This document shows, piece after piece, positions 1-8,534 of a stretch of DNA of 30,648 nt (position 1 is its first letter; every line of letters begins with the position of its first letter). Below the pieces are notes generated by a model, which worked only from the letters and a program-made list of their open reading frames with translations, was not told the DNA's origin and ran no database searches. Source of the stretch: a virus. The DNA is taken from positions 1-30,648 of IMG/VR virus record IMGVR_UViG_3300021961_000015; one strand, given 5' to 3'. The translations under genes were made by a program, and so were the position numbers.

Positions 1-68
1 TCGACTAATGAGATAGCAAATACCTCATCTATTCCTTCATCCTCTACTTTTAATTCATATAGTTTCAT
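1..68 (-). CDS. Duplicate 5' end of prohead protease gene (partial)
   Basis: The ATG is at 66-68 and reading runs off the left edge. It is the same DNA as 30522-30589, where the complete 390-residue protease gene lies. It is not a separate gene; it appears twice only because of the terminal repeat. On the circle, the protease gene starts 31 bp downstream of the tape measure stop codon. Confidence 0.9.
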   Translation of the reverse strand, partial: MKLYELKVEDEGIDEVFAISLV

Positions 69-127
69 AATGTTATAACATTAAAAAGTTAATCTATGTT
101 TATCCACCTGTGAATGTAGCTGCTCTA
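1..127. repeat. Left copy of 127-bp terminal direct repeat
   Basis: Bases 1-127 are identical to 30522-30648; base 128 is the first that has no partner. A length of exactly 127 matches a common maximum k-mer of short-read assemblers, so the most economical reading is an artefact of a circular assembly graph. The genome would then be circularly permuted or terminally redundant, with a unit of 30,521 bp. It covers the first 23 codons of the prohead protease gene and the last few codons of the tape measure gene. Confidence 0.95.
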
Positions 128-1980
128 GATGTTCTTCTATCTAATGCCTGTTGTGATGATACTTCACCACTAACTACATATGCTTTCATTGGTGCTCTTG
201 CTGCTGCAATAGTTTCTGCAATCTGTGTATTAGGATTCATTCCACCAGTTGTATTGATTGTAGGTGCTGATGCTCCTGCTACTCTTGGTGCAGGTATATT
301 CGGTGCTGCTCCAACACTTCCTCCACCACCACCACCTTTAACTCCTGCTTGCGATGCTGCCTGATTAATTTGTTGAATAGATTTTACTGCACCTGCAATT
401 GTTGATGCAATACTTAATCCGGCAGATATAGTATTAATAGCCACCCACGGCATACCTGCTGTCAAAGGTGATGCTGCTACTGATTTAGCATTTGCTATTG
501 CTGTGTTTGCAATAATCTGACCGATACTTGCAGCCTGTTGTATAATAACACCTGCTATTGCAAGTGCTTTATTCTTACCAGCAACCTGTTGTAATAGAGA
601 GCCGAATTGTTCAAACAAACCAAGATATGCCATATTGATATCATGCTTTGCTTGCATTGCTGCTCTTTCAGTAGCAAGTTCTTGGTCAACTATTGCAGTT
701 CTTGCATCTGCATATTTCTTACGGATTTCAGTTTTTTGAAACTCTGTAAGTTCAGTATTCTGTAAATCAATTGCCTCTTGCTGTGCAAGTATATCCTTTT
801 GTTCTGCTAATCTTTGTAGGTCTTGTTCAAAATCTAAATCAGATTGTTTATTCTTTCTATCTAAATCTTCGAATTGTGCTTGTAGGCCTGTAAGCAAGAT
901 ACCTCTTTCATCTTCTGCTTTTTTCTTTAATCTCTCTGCTTCTTTTTCATCTGCTTTCTTTTTCTCTTCTGCTTCCTTCTCATCATACTTTGCTTTGATA
1001 TCAGCCATTTCCTTACGGAATGCTTCTTCAATTAATTTAGTATCTGTTCTTCCTGCTTTCTCTAATGCAGCTCTTCTCTCTGCTAATTTTAAACCTGCTT
1101 CGTATTCCTCTCTTTCCCTCTCACCAAGTGTTTCTTTAAATGATTCTAATTCTGCTGCATCTGCATTTTTATTTGCTTCCTCTCTTTCTCTTCTAGCTTT
1201 TTCTTCTGCTTCTTTTCTTTTCTGTGCAGCTTCATCATATCCCTTCTGTCTTTCTTTAAGATTTTCCTTTTCAGTTTTGGTCATCTTCTTTGTACCTTCT
1301 TCATACCTTTCCATTCCGGCTTTGAAAGAAGTTACTGCTTTATCCCAACTACCTGTTAATTGTTCATAACCGGAAGTAATTGCATCATAATCTAATGTGA
1401 ATATACCTTTAAGAATTTTACCAACACCTGTTCCTGCTTCTTTTAATAATGTGAATAGTGCAACGATACCTGAATAGAAATTACCTATGTATTTTGTTAC
1501 ATAAGGTAATGCCTTCATTGCTAAATCTAAAAACGCATCTATTAGAGGCTCTAATGCAGAAAATATACCACCAAGTATTTTTTCCATTCCAATTAGAAGT
1601 GGCTCTAATTTCTTTCCAGCTCCTTCTACATTATTGAATGCTGCAACTAATCCACCAACAGCTGCAACGATTAAACCGATACCTGTTGCTTTAAGTGCCG
1701 TACCAAATGATACGGTTGCTACCTTTGCTTTATTTAAGGCACCACCGATAGCACCAATAGGTCCACCTGCTGATTCTAATGTATCAATCCAATCCGCAGA
1801 ACCCTGTCTAGCTCCTTTAATCGTATCTTCCAAATCATCTATTTCATTTGCAAGACGTTTAAAGTCCGCAGAACCTGCTGCAGTTTCTTTTAATTGTTTC
1901 TTTAACTCTTTTAATTGAGCAATAGAACCGGCAGCGTTTGTTTCAACGTCTACTTTTACTTTGACTTTCTTCTCTGCCAT
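100..1980 (-). CDS. Tail tape measure protein
   Basis: 626 residues. It sets tail length and is threaded inside the tail tube; at about 0.15 nm per residue it predicts a tail near 90 nm (inference). Residues 1-60 are a charged, coiled-coil-like start. Residues about 80-190 hold several hydrophobic stretches, such as the one containing IGLIVAAVGGLVAAF. Residues about 230-440 are a long Lys/Glu/Arg-rich coiled coil. Residues about 465-545 are an Ala/Ile-rich hydrophobic region, followed by a glycine run. The end, with AYVVSGEVSSQQ, matches the C-terminal signature I associate with Bacteroidota phage tape measures. The short length for a tape measure fits a 30-kb phage. The start overlaps the end of a 51-codon gene by 25 bp. 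Confidence 0.88.
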   Translation of the reverse strand: MAEKKVKVKVDVETNAAGSIAQLKELKKQLKETAAGSADFKRLANEIDDLEDTIKGARQGSADWIDTLESAGGPIGAIGGALNKAKVATVSFGTALKATGIGLIVAAVGGLVAAFNNVEGAGKKLEPLLIGMEKILGGIFSALEPLIDAFLDLAMKALPYVTKYIGNFYSGIVALFTLLKEAGTGVGKILKGIFTLDYDAITSGYEQLTGSWDKAVTSFKAGMERYEEGTKKMTKTEKENLKERQKGYDEAAQKRKEAEEKARREREEANKNADAAELESFKETLGEREREEYEAGLKLAERRAALEKAGRTDTKLIEEAFRKEMADIKAKYDEKEAEEKKKADEKEAERLKKKAEDERGILLTGLQAQFEDLDRKNKQSDLDFEQDLQRLAEQKDILAQQEAIDLQNTELTEFQKTEIRKKYADARTAIVDQELATERAAMQAKHDINMAYLGLFEQFGSLLQQVAGKNKALAIAGVIIQQAASIGQIIANTAIANAKSVAASPLTAGMPWVAINTISAGLSIASTIAGAVKSIQQINQAASQAGVKGGGGGGSVGAAPNIPAPRVAGASAPTINTTGGMNPNTQIAETIAAARAPMKAYVVSGEVSSQQALDRRTSRAATFTGG

Positions 1981-2111
1981 ATTCTCATTATTTTATATAT
2001 ACCACTCTTCCAGGTTACTGGTATTTCATATTTACCCTTTGCAATTTCAACTCTATCTGAAACTCCGTAGAAGTGATTGGTATTTAGTAAATCAATTATA
2101 TCCTTAATCAT
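1956..2111 (-). CDS. Small protein encoded just upstream of the tape measure
   Basis: 51 codons, ATG at 2109-2111, TAA at 1956-1958. It begins MIKDIIDLLN, contains FYGVSDRVEIAKGKYEI and ends in a basic tail (WQRRKSK). No family recognised. Support comes from position: it fills the otherwise empty 165 bp between the hub gene and the tape measure, overlaps the tape measure start by 25 bp in another frame, and has a natural charge and hydrophobicity pattern. The place just before the tape measure is where tail chaperones usually sit, but this protein is much too short to be called one. Confidence 0.6.
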   Translation of the reverse strand: MIKDIIDLLNTNHFYGVSDRVEIAKGKYEIPVTWKSGIYKIMRIWQRRKSK

Positions 2112-2145
2112 AATAACAATGTTTTAAATTAATATTGTATAGAAC

Positions 2146-3279
2146 TTATATTGAATAATAGTATGCATCCGAATAAGATGATGTTGTCGAAGAACATCCT
2201 ATCAATATTCTGTAATATGTTGATGATGTAGGTGCAGTTATACTTCTTGGTGATGTACAACCGCCTGTATTATCTCCACCCCAATTTATATTATCAGTTG
2301 AGGATTGTAGTGTTGTGTAAGTACATGTCGCACATCCACTTCCTGTTGTAAATGATATTAATAAACTTCCACCACTTAAAGATGCCGTTGTTATTGTTGG
2401 TGTGCAACAAACTACACCATTATTTACAACACTAGCTGTAATATAGTATATACTTCCTGATTGTGCAGTAAATGAGCCTGTGAGTGTTGTATCTGTTGTT
2501 GCTACTGATGATATTGTTGCTCCACCATTTGTATTTAATGATGATGTTACACCTGCTGTCCAACTTACTGGATATAATTCAGGTGCAATTGCATCAGAGC
2601 CTGAAACTCTTAAATTACCTGATGAATTTGCTGTTGCAGTTACAACCGGCGAACCATTTCTAAATATTTTAAAGTTACCGTCTGTATTTGTTTCTGTAAA
2701 TGACCAACTAACTTCTGCATATCCTACACTAGCAGTAGGTGGCTCTGGCGTAGGTTGCAAACGGCTAAATGTATCTGCAATAATTGGACCTAATAATTGT
2801 AATTCACAATCACCCGTCTTTAATGAATAATTATTTATTGCTCGAAGATGATAATAGTTTCCTCTAAAATTTACAATATCATTCAATTCCATTTTGATAT
2901 AATCAGCTAAAGGTATTATTGCTTTTGCTGTTAATAAACGTGTCTTTGGATTATAAAGAAGAGAAACATATGTATCCCAATATTCTGTAAAAAGAGATGA
3001 TGACGGTAGTGCACCATATGATACTGCTTCATTATTGAATAGAAGTGATTTACTTCCATCAGTAGGGAAACTTCCTGTTACTACATTGTAATTATCAAAA
3101 TATGGAAATGCAGTTTGTGTTTTAACTACACCTGATTGTGTTAATGACCCACTTTCAAAATACCAAGTTTCACAATCAACCAAACCATTATAGTAAAAAA
3201 GACGTGGTAATACACGACTAGGATTGTAATTCTGGTCGGAAATGTAAGTTGGTATGTATATAGGAATTATCTGTGACAT
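2146..3279 (-). CDS. Distal tail / hub C-terminal-like protein with beta-sandwich repeats
   Basis: 377 residues from ATG at 3277-3279; an upstream in-frame TTG at 3288 overlaps the previous stop and is less likely. Residues about 100-165 (region with YNPKTRLLTAKAIIPL through DIVNFRGNYYHLRAINNY) resemble the C-terminal part of tail hub proteins of Bacteroidota phages. In such proteins this segment follows the domain encoded by the preceding gene, so the hub function may be split over two genes here (inference). Residues about 170-377 are Ser/Thr-rich with Ig- or FN3-like strands and clustered cysteines (VCCTP, GCATC, GGC). These are probably surface-exposed tail domains. It starts 2 bp after the upstream stop. 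Confidence 0.6.
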   Translation of the reverse strand: MSQIIPIYIPTYISDQNYNPSRVLPRLFYYNGLVDCETWYFESGSLTQSGVVKTQTAFPYFDNYNVVTGSFPTDGSKSLLFNNEAVSYGALPSSSLFTEYWDTYVSLLYNPKTRLLTAKAIIPLADYIKMELNDIVNFRGNYYHLRAINNYSLKTGDCELQLLGPIIADTFSRLQPTPEPPTASVGYAEVSWSFTETNTDGNFKIFRNGSPVVTATANSSGNLRVSGSDAIAPELYPVSWTAGVTSSLNTNGGATISSVATTDTTLTGSFTAQSGSIYYITASVVNNGVVCCTPTITTASLSGGSLLISFTTGSGCATCTYTTLQSSTDNINWGGDNTGGCTSPRSITAPTSSTYYRILIGCSSTTSSYSDAYYYSI

Positions 3280-3281
3280 GA

Positions 3282-5300
3282 TTAGCAAGATTGTAATAGT
3301 GAAACTTGACCACTCGAGTCAATATATGCTGAATACTTTTGGTAGAAATAAGGATAACCAAATTTCCAATAAGAGAAACCACCATCGAATGTTGTAGTTA
3401 AATTACTATCTACATACAATTGAGTAACATTTTGTGGGTCACTTTCAATAGCATATACGACAGTTGGATAATAATAAGTTTGAGAACATGCTGATGCATT
3501 ATCATACCATCCTCTTGCACCAATAGCATATGCATAAGAAGTTACAGGCGGAGTTATACCACCAACACTTCCTGAAAGACCTGTTCCTGCAATACGGATA
3601 AGTGGTGATGAAGCAAATGTTGTTTTAACTTCAAACTTACCTTGTGAGAAAAAGTTTTGTGTATCTGTATAATATGTTTTACCATACTCTCTATTTGTTG
3701 CTTTACTGAATTGTTGTGAAATATAATCCTGGTCAAGTGTATCACCAAAATTTAATTCGTTTACAGCAAGATTGTTTGCAGGAATTACTTCGATAGTTTC
3801 ATCCAAATTAATATATTTGTTGAAATCCCATCTCTGTCCTTTGTTATACCACTCATTAAATGGCTCTATAATAAATTCGTTATTACGGGTTTTATTAGGA
3901 TATATTACAAGATTAAATTTCCTTTGTAATCCTACAATAAAATCAATTTGCTTAATTCCATTTGTACCGAATGGCATATTAGAAGGTATATCCATAATAC
4001 GCCCATCAGCTGCTTGGTCAACTTGTTTTATTTCTATATATCCTTTTGTAGTCCCACCAGGGTCCAGAGTTACTAGCGGTTGTGATGTAGGTGGTGCATT
4101 ATTAGGTGATTGCCTGATTTGGAAATAATAATCTCCAACAGGTATATCAAATAATTTAAATTGTTGAGATAATTCGTATGTAGTGTTTATTCCACCCGTT
4201 CTACTATTTTGTAACTGGTCAAAGAAATTAATAAATGATTGTAATGCAATAGTTGCTACAGGTGTAAAACTTCCTGTTTGTACCATTCTTAATCCCCATG
4301 TTCCATTTGCCGAAAATGTTCCTGGCATATTATTTACAGAGCAACTAACATTTACATTTATGTTTAATACACCTGAAAGGTTACTTCTTTTAGTAACTCT
4401 ATATGTTCCATCGTTATAAAAACCTTGCACATCACTTAATTCATTATACCAATTTAGTGTAGTCCAACTACCTGATGCAAGGGTTACATCTGTCATTCCA
4501 CTTCCTGATATTGGTCCTACTTTTATTTTACCAAAAGTTTCCAAATCAACACCATTAAATTCAGGATATTTTAATGCATAATTGCAAACCATATACACAT
4601 CATCTAATGCTCCACCTTGAATAAATGAAGAAGAATATGTAAATCCTGCTTCTTGGAATATTGCATCTAATACTGCTTTTGTTCGGATTGCAGGTTTAAA
4701 GTTTTGTACATTCAATCCACCATCTTGTGTATTCATTCCGTATGTTACCAAACTACCTTGTGTAAATTGATAACCAGAACCATAATCTGCAAGTGGATAA
4801 ACTATATCACCATTAAATAATCCACCACTCCAACTTGCTGTAATATTATCGTATGATGCAGTGTGATTGTATTTTGAAAGTGAAGATAATTCAGTTAAGA
4901 ATGCTCTGTTAATATCTCTACCAAAACTGGATAGTGTACCATAGATTGTTACTTCATATGATTCAATAAATTTATTTGCTCTAACATTTACTTTATTTAA
5001 TTGTAGATATCCTTGCGAAAGATATACAGAATCAAAATCAAAATATGCCGGCACTTTAATATTTGTTGCAAATAAGAAAGGTGAATCAACAGAAATATCA
5101 TAAACATGCTCAAAGAAAGCATTATTTACTTTTGTTCCTGGTAAAGTAATTTGACGAGTGAAATCAGATGGAAGGACTCCTAAATCAAATAGACCAGTTA
5201 CGTTATTTGATAATTGTATATCTTCATCATCAAATAGGTCTAATTGCTGTCCATTTGCTACTAATCGGAAAGTAAATGCCTGTGTACTAGTTATTCCCAT
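3282..5300 (-). CDS. Tail hub / baseplate-like structural protein
   Basis: 672 residues. The N-terminus (VANGQQLDLFDDEDIQLSNN, LPSDFTRQITLPGTKVNN, FFEHVYDISV) resembles a tail-tip protein family common in Bacteroidota phages and placed near the tape measure. Residues about 80-120 are strand-rich, with LSQGYLQLNKV and YEVTIYG. The C-terminal 60 residues contain paired cysteines and many tyrosines (SACSQTYYYPT, ending LLQSC), a small cysteine-rich end domain. Its ATG overlaps the upstream stop by one base (TAATG), so translational coupling is likely. Placement with the neighbours suggests it forms the tail tip ring or hub. No catalytic motif was seen. Confidence 0.65.
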   Translation of the reverse strand: MGITSTQAFTFRLVANGQQLDLFDDEDIQLSNNVTGLFDLGVLPSDFTRQITLPGTKVNNAFFEHVYDISVDSPFLFATNIKVPAYFDFDSVYLSQGYLQLNKVNVRANKFIESYEVTIYGTLSSFGRDINRAFLTELSSLSKYNHTASYDNITASWSGGLFNGDIVYPLADYGSGYQFTQGSLVTYGMNTQDGGLNVQNFKPAIRTKAVLDAIFQEAGFTYSSSFIQGGALDDVYMVCNYALKYPEFNGVDLETFGKIKVGPISGSGMTDVTLASGSWTTLNWYNELSDVQGFYNDGTYRVTKRSNLSGVLNINVNVSCSVNNMPGTFSANGTWGLRMVQTGSFTPVATIALQSFINFFDQLQNSRTGGINTTYELSQQFKLFDIPVGDYYFQIRQSPNNAPPTSQPLVTLDPGGTTKGYIEIKQVDQAADGRIMDIPSNMPFGTNGIKQIDFIVGLQRKFNLVIYPNKTRNNEFIIEPFNEWYNKGQRWDFNKYINLDETIEVIPANNLAVNELNFGDTLDQDYISQQFSKATNREYGKTYYTDTQNFFSQGKFEVKTTFASSPLIRIAGTGLSGSVGGITPPVTSYAYAIGARGWYDNASACSQTYYYPTVVYAIESDPQNVTQLYVDSNLTTTFDGGFSYWKFGYPYFYQKYSAYIDSSGQVSLLQSC

Positions 5301-6478
5301 TACATTATCAGTTTATATGGTTGTCCGTATTGGAACTCAAATTGATACTGAATTAATTTATCCACTACGCCTGTTTTAAATTGTATATTTTCTGTTACAA
5401 TTGTCAAAGGTCTTACCATATCTCCTGCATTAGTTTCTTCGTAAACCCAATAGATTTCATCGGAAACTAATAATTGTTTGAGAATGTCGTTATATGATTC
5501 AGATAACCAATTTGAATTTACAGATATAGTTTGCTTTGAATCCACAATATAAGCCTGATTTGCAGTATCATATTTTTGATATCCAAATGTAGAACTTTCC
5601 CATGTACCTAATTGCGGCTGATATGTTTTTCTACTTGTTGAGAAAGATTCTCTATTTACCATATCAAAATTCATCCAATCAAATTGACCAAAACGATTTT
5701 TCCATTTAATACGAATATTAGGATACTTTTGTTCACATACTATATTGTATTTGATAGATTGACCTAATGGAGTTGATGCGTTATATGCTTGCAGTGTAAA
5801 CCATTCTAAACCTATCTGATTTGTAATTGGAAAATCATTTTGAGATGGTCCAATAGGATATTGTGCAGTTTGATTATTTGATGATGTTGTAAATGAAACA
5901 TTATAAACACCATGATTACCATTAGAACCGCTGTATATTAATCTTGTAGGTACAGGTGCTCCACCATTTGCCCCACCCCATACACTACTATATCCTTTGT
6001 TTGTAAGGAATGCAGATTGTGTTGCAGGGCCTGATGTCATTAGAGGCCAATGTACTGATGCAGATGAAATGTTTTGTGAAATAGGTTCTTGGAATACACC
6101 ATATCCATCTAATGCTTTGTATGTATCTGAACGTACATGCGAACCTGTCACATATATACTTCCTGAAAGATATTGCCAATAAAAATCAACAGCAAAATAA
6201 GTTACGTTTGATGTATTAGCGATTGCATAACTTGTAAGTGTTGAATTGATTATTCTATTCAAATCAAATATACCTACATTAGTATTATTAGGAAATTTAA
6301 CAAGTGTGTAATCTGCTACTGATGCTGATGATTGCATACTACCTGTCCAATAGTATAAATCACCTACATATTGAAATGAAGATGATGTATATACGGGTGT
6401 GTTTTCAGCTATTGTGAATATAATTGGTGATTGTGCTAAACTAACTACCGCAGGAGTTTGAGTAATGGATAACGCCAT
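5300..6478 (-). CDS. Distal tail structural protein, Bacteroidota-phage type
   Basis: 392 residues. The N-terminal region has SLAQSPIIFTIAEN and FQYVGDLYYW, a start I associate with tail proteins adjacent to hub genes in Bacteroidota phages. Around residues 245-270 lies YPNIRIKWKNRFGQFDWMNF, a conserved-looking strand-turn-strand. The protein is rich in Ser, Thr, Tyr and aromatic residues, with no membrane segment or catalytic motif. It is translationally coupled by a TAATG overlap to the 672-residue hub-like gene. A distal-tail or baseplate ring role is inferred from context; the exact component cannot be assigned. Confidence 0.55.
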   Translation of the reverse strand: MALSITQTPAVVSLAQSPIIFTIAENTPVYTSSSFQYVGDLYYWTGSMQSSASVADYTLVKFPNNTNVGIFDLNRIINSTLTSYAIANTSNVTYFAVDFYWQYLSGSIYVTGSHVRSDTYKALDGYGVFQEPISQNISSASVHWPLMTSGPATQSAFLTNKGYSSVWGGANGGAPVPTRLIYSGSNGNHGVYNVSFTTSSNNQTAQYPIGPSQNDFPITNQIGLEWFTLQAYNASTPLGQSIKYNIVCEQKYPNIRIKWKNRFGQFDWMNFDMVNRESFSTSRKTYQPQLGTWESSTFGYQKYDTANQAYIVDSKQTISVNSNWLSESYNDILKQLLVSDEIYWVYEETNAGDMVRPLTIVTENIQFKTGVVDKLIQYQFEFQYGQPYKLIM

Positions 6479-6524
6479 ATCTTTTTTTAATAATAACCTC
6501 TTTTTTCGTATCTGTAATTGATAC

Positions 6525-6935
6525 TTACTTTAATTCCTTATCAATTGCTTTCGCTATACTTGCTGCAACTTTATCTGTAAGTGTATCAATGTATTCGTTG
6601 AACATTGCCTGAAACCCAGGGTCCAGATATGCTTGGTCAGCAAAATTAAATTCAGGTCTATGTTTTGTTCTAGATTTATCGGTAGCAGGGTCATTCCAAA
6701 ATTTACCATACTCTGCTCCTTGTGGTGCTACTTCTACTTGCATTTCAAAAGTATATGTTCCAGATTTTAGGTCTTCAATTATTGCTTTTTCAGCTTGAGC
6801 AGAATTCATTCCACTCAATATCTTTCGACCGGTATTTGCACTTCTTAATTTGCTTTTAAGATTGCCTGTTTTCTTTGGTGCTTTCGCAACTGTCAGGTCA
6901 CCTAATCTCTGTGCTACTTGTAATAGTGTTGCCAT
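6525..6935 (-). CDS. HK97 gp10-like tail completion protein
   Basis: 136 residues. The pattern APKKTGNLKSKL near residues 19-30, then VEVAPQGAEYGKFWNDPATD and NFADQAYLDPGFQAMFNEYI, is the typical arrangement of the HK97 gp10 family. Members of that family act at the head-tail joining or tail completion step. The length is normal for the family. What is odd is its position: it lies between the glycine-rich adhesin and the distal tail genes, rather than beside the connector and tail terminator. The gaps to its neighbours (46 bp upstream of the next gene, 10 bp after the previous one) are small, so it belongs to the same transcript. Confidence 0.7.
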   Translation of the reverse strand: MATLLQVAQRLGDLTVAKAPKKTGNLKSKLRSANTGRKILSGMNSAQAEKAIIEDLKSGTYTFEMQVEVAPQGAEYGKFWNDPATDKSRTKHRPEFNFADQAYLDPGFQAMFNEYIDTLTDKVAASIAKAIDKELK

Positions 6936-6945
6936 AATTTATTTT

Positions 6946-8532
6946 TTAATAAACACCACAATAGGCTGCTGGGCCTGTTTGTATTGTAATATTAGGACCG
7001 ACAGTAGGAGTTGTTCCACTTCTTACACATGCAGTTCCGTTTCGCTGAATTGGACTTAAATTAAATGATGATGTTAATCCTGTATCACAATTTACATAAG
7101 AAACCGTTGACGGTGGAGTTGGTAAATTTGCAGTATATCTAAATGTCCATGTTTGACATGTATTTGTAATTGGTAAACATCCTGCTAATCCATTATCAGT
7201 TCTACAATTTAAACAATCTACTGAACCGCTGTATGCATCTGTTCCATAACTATAAGTTCCAAAATTAGCAGTTGTCAAACTAAATGATACGTTATCATAA
7301 GTATCAACTACTGCAACTGATTTCATACATTTGTTTTCATTAGGATTGTATATTACATAATTTAAACCAAATGGAACTCCACTTTGAACTGCAACATTTG
7401 AAAACGAAGCTGTATCACAACAGCTTTGCATTTGATAAACTGTATATGTAGAACCACAAAATGATGGATATAATACTATTATTGTTCCGTTTTGTCCATT
7501 GAAAGCATCAATACGATTTGTAATCCATCCAGATGCTCCTCCTCTACCACCACTACCCAAAGTACCATCTCCAACTGCTGGCGAACCTGTATAAAAACCT
7601 GCAATATTTGTACAACCACTACCACCTGCAGCAAAGTATTCAGCTGTTCCTTTTATAGTAAAAAGACTTCCACTACCACCTTGCGTTGCATAATCAGTAT
7701 TAACACCCGGGTTCAATACATTTACTCCATTAGAACCTGCTCCACCACCTCCACAGCCAGAATCATTGACAGGTCTAGACGTTCCATCTAATGAACTACC
7801 ACCACTATTTCCTTGGTCACGTCCATTTAATCCACCTAAATCTATACCATTAGAACTTGCACCGAATGCATCTACTAAATCTGCAGCTGCCCTAACTGCA
7901 CCTCCACCTGAACCTCCTTCATCCGGTGTAATTAAATCTTGTCTTACTTGTGTACCAGGACCACCAGACCATATAGTAAACCACTGCGCTCCTGCACCTC
8001 CACCATATGCGGTTAATTGAGATGATGTAAATGGTGTGTATATATTTCCTCTATTTACAAAGATAGTATCTTGTCCAACGGATGCTGACCATTGCAGGGT
8101 GTGGTCTTGATCAACAGTATAACCATCTGCATTATCAGATGCATGTCCACCTGAACCTACATATAAAGTATATGAGCCACTATAAAGTGGAAAATTATTA
8201 TAATAAACAACACCACCAGCTCCACCACCGCCGCCGGCTAAATTTCCACAATTACCAAAAGAGTAACAATTTGTGGAACCACCACCTCCACCTCCACCAA
8301 CTAATAAAAGTTTTGCTTGATTTGTTCTTCCTGCCTCTATATTAAGAGATGCAGTAAGATATTGCATATTTTTACCAGTTATTGTGTGAGTATTAGTAAT
8401 TTGAATCCACTTCCATTCAAAACCACCCGATACATATGACCCACTACTAACACTTCCTGACCCTGCTAAAAGTGAAACGGAAGCAGTTATACACGAATCT
8501 TGTTGACTATTGAATATTGCAGGTATGTACAT
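6946..8532 (-). CDS. Glycine-rich tail adhesin (receptor-binding candidate)
   Basis: 528 residues. After an N-terminal strand-rich domain, residues about 75-350 form a glycine-rich domain with runs such as VGGGGGGG and LAGGGGGAGGVVYY, then GGGAGA, GSGGGA, GGGGAGSNG, GGRGGASG, closing in GQNGTIIVLYP. Such domains occur in phage adhesins and in glycine-rich surface proteins, where they can pack as polyglycine-II helices. Residues about 355-528 are cysteine-rich (SCCDT, DCLNC, CQTW) and include a module also visible in the 287-residue tail terminator. It sits directly after a fibre gene with 2 bp spacing, which fits a receptor-recognition tip protein. Host receptor unknown. Confidence 0.65.
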   Translation of the reverse strand: MYIPAIFNSQQDSCITASVSLLAGSGSVSSGSYVSGGFEWKWIQITNTHTITGKNMQYLTASLNIEAGRTNQAKLLLVGGGGGGGSTNCYSFGNCGNLAGGGGGAGGVVYYNNFPLYSGSYTLYVGSGGHASDNADGYTVDQDHTLQWSASVGQDTIFVNRGNIYTPFTSSQLTAYGGGAGAQWFTIWSGGPGTQVRQDLITPDEGGSGGGAVRAAADLVDAFGASSNGIDLGGLNGRDQGNSGGSSLDGTSRPVNDSGCGGGGAGSNGVNVLNPGVNTDYATQGGSGSLFTIKGTAEYFAAGGSGCTNIAGFYTGSPAVGDGTLGSGGRGGASGWITNRIDAFNGQNGTIIVLYPSFCGSTYTVYQMQSCCDTASFSNVAVQSGVPFGLNYVIYNPNENKCMKSVAVVDTYDNVSFSLTTANFGTYSYGTDAYSGSVDCLNCRTDNGLAGCLPITNTCQTWTFRYTANLPTPPSTVSYVNCDTGLTSSFNLSPIQRNGTACVRSGTTPTVGPNITIQTGPAAYCGVY

Positions 8533-8534
8533 AA

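Noticed and set aside
995-1369. Plus-strand open frames within the tape measure gene
   Set aside because: Ser/Leu/Ala-rich antisense shadows of the charged coiled coil; no leader or neighbours.
3554-3748. 64-codon minus-strand frame inside the hub gene
   Set aside because: His/Gln/Leu-biased alternate frame of a well supported gene.
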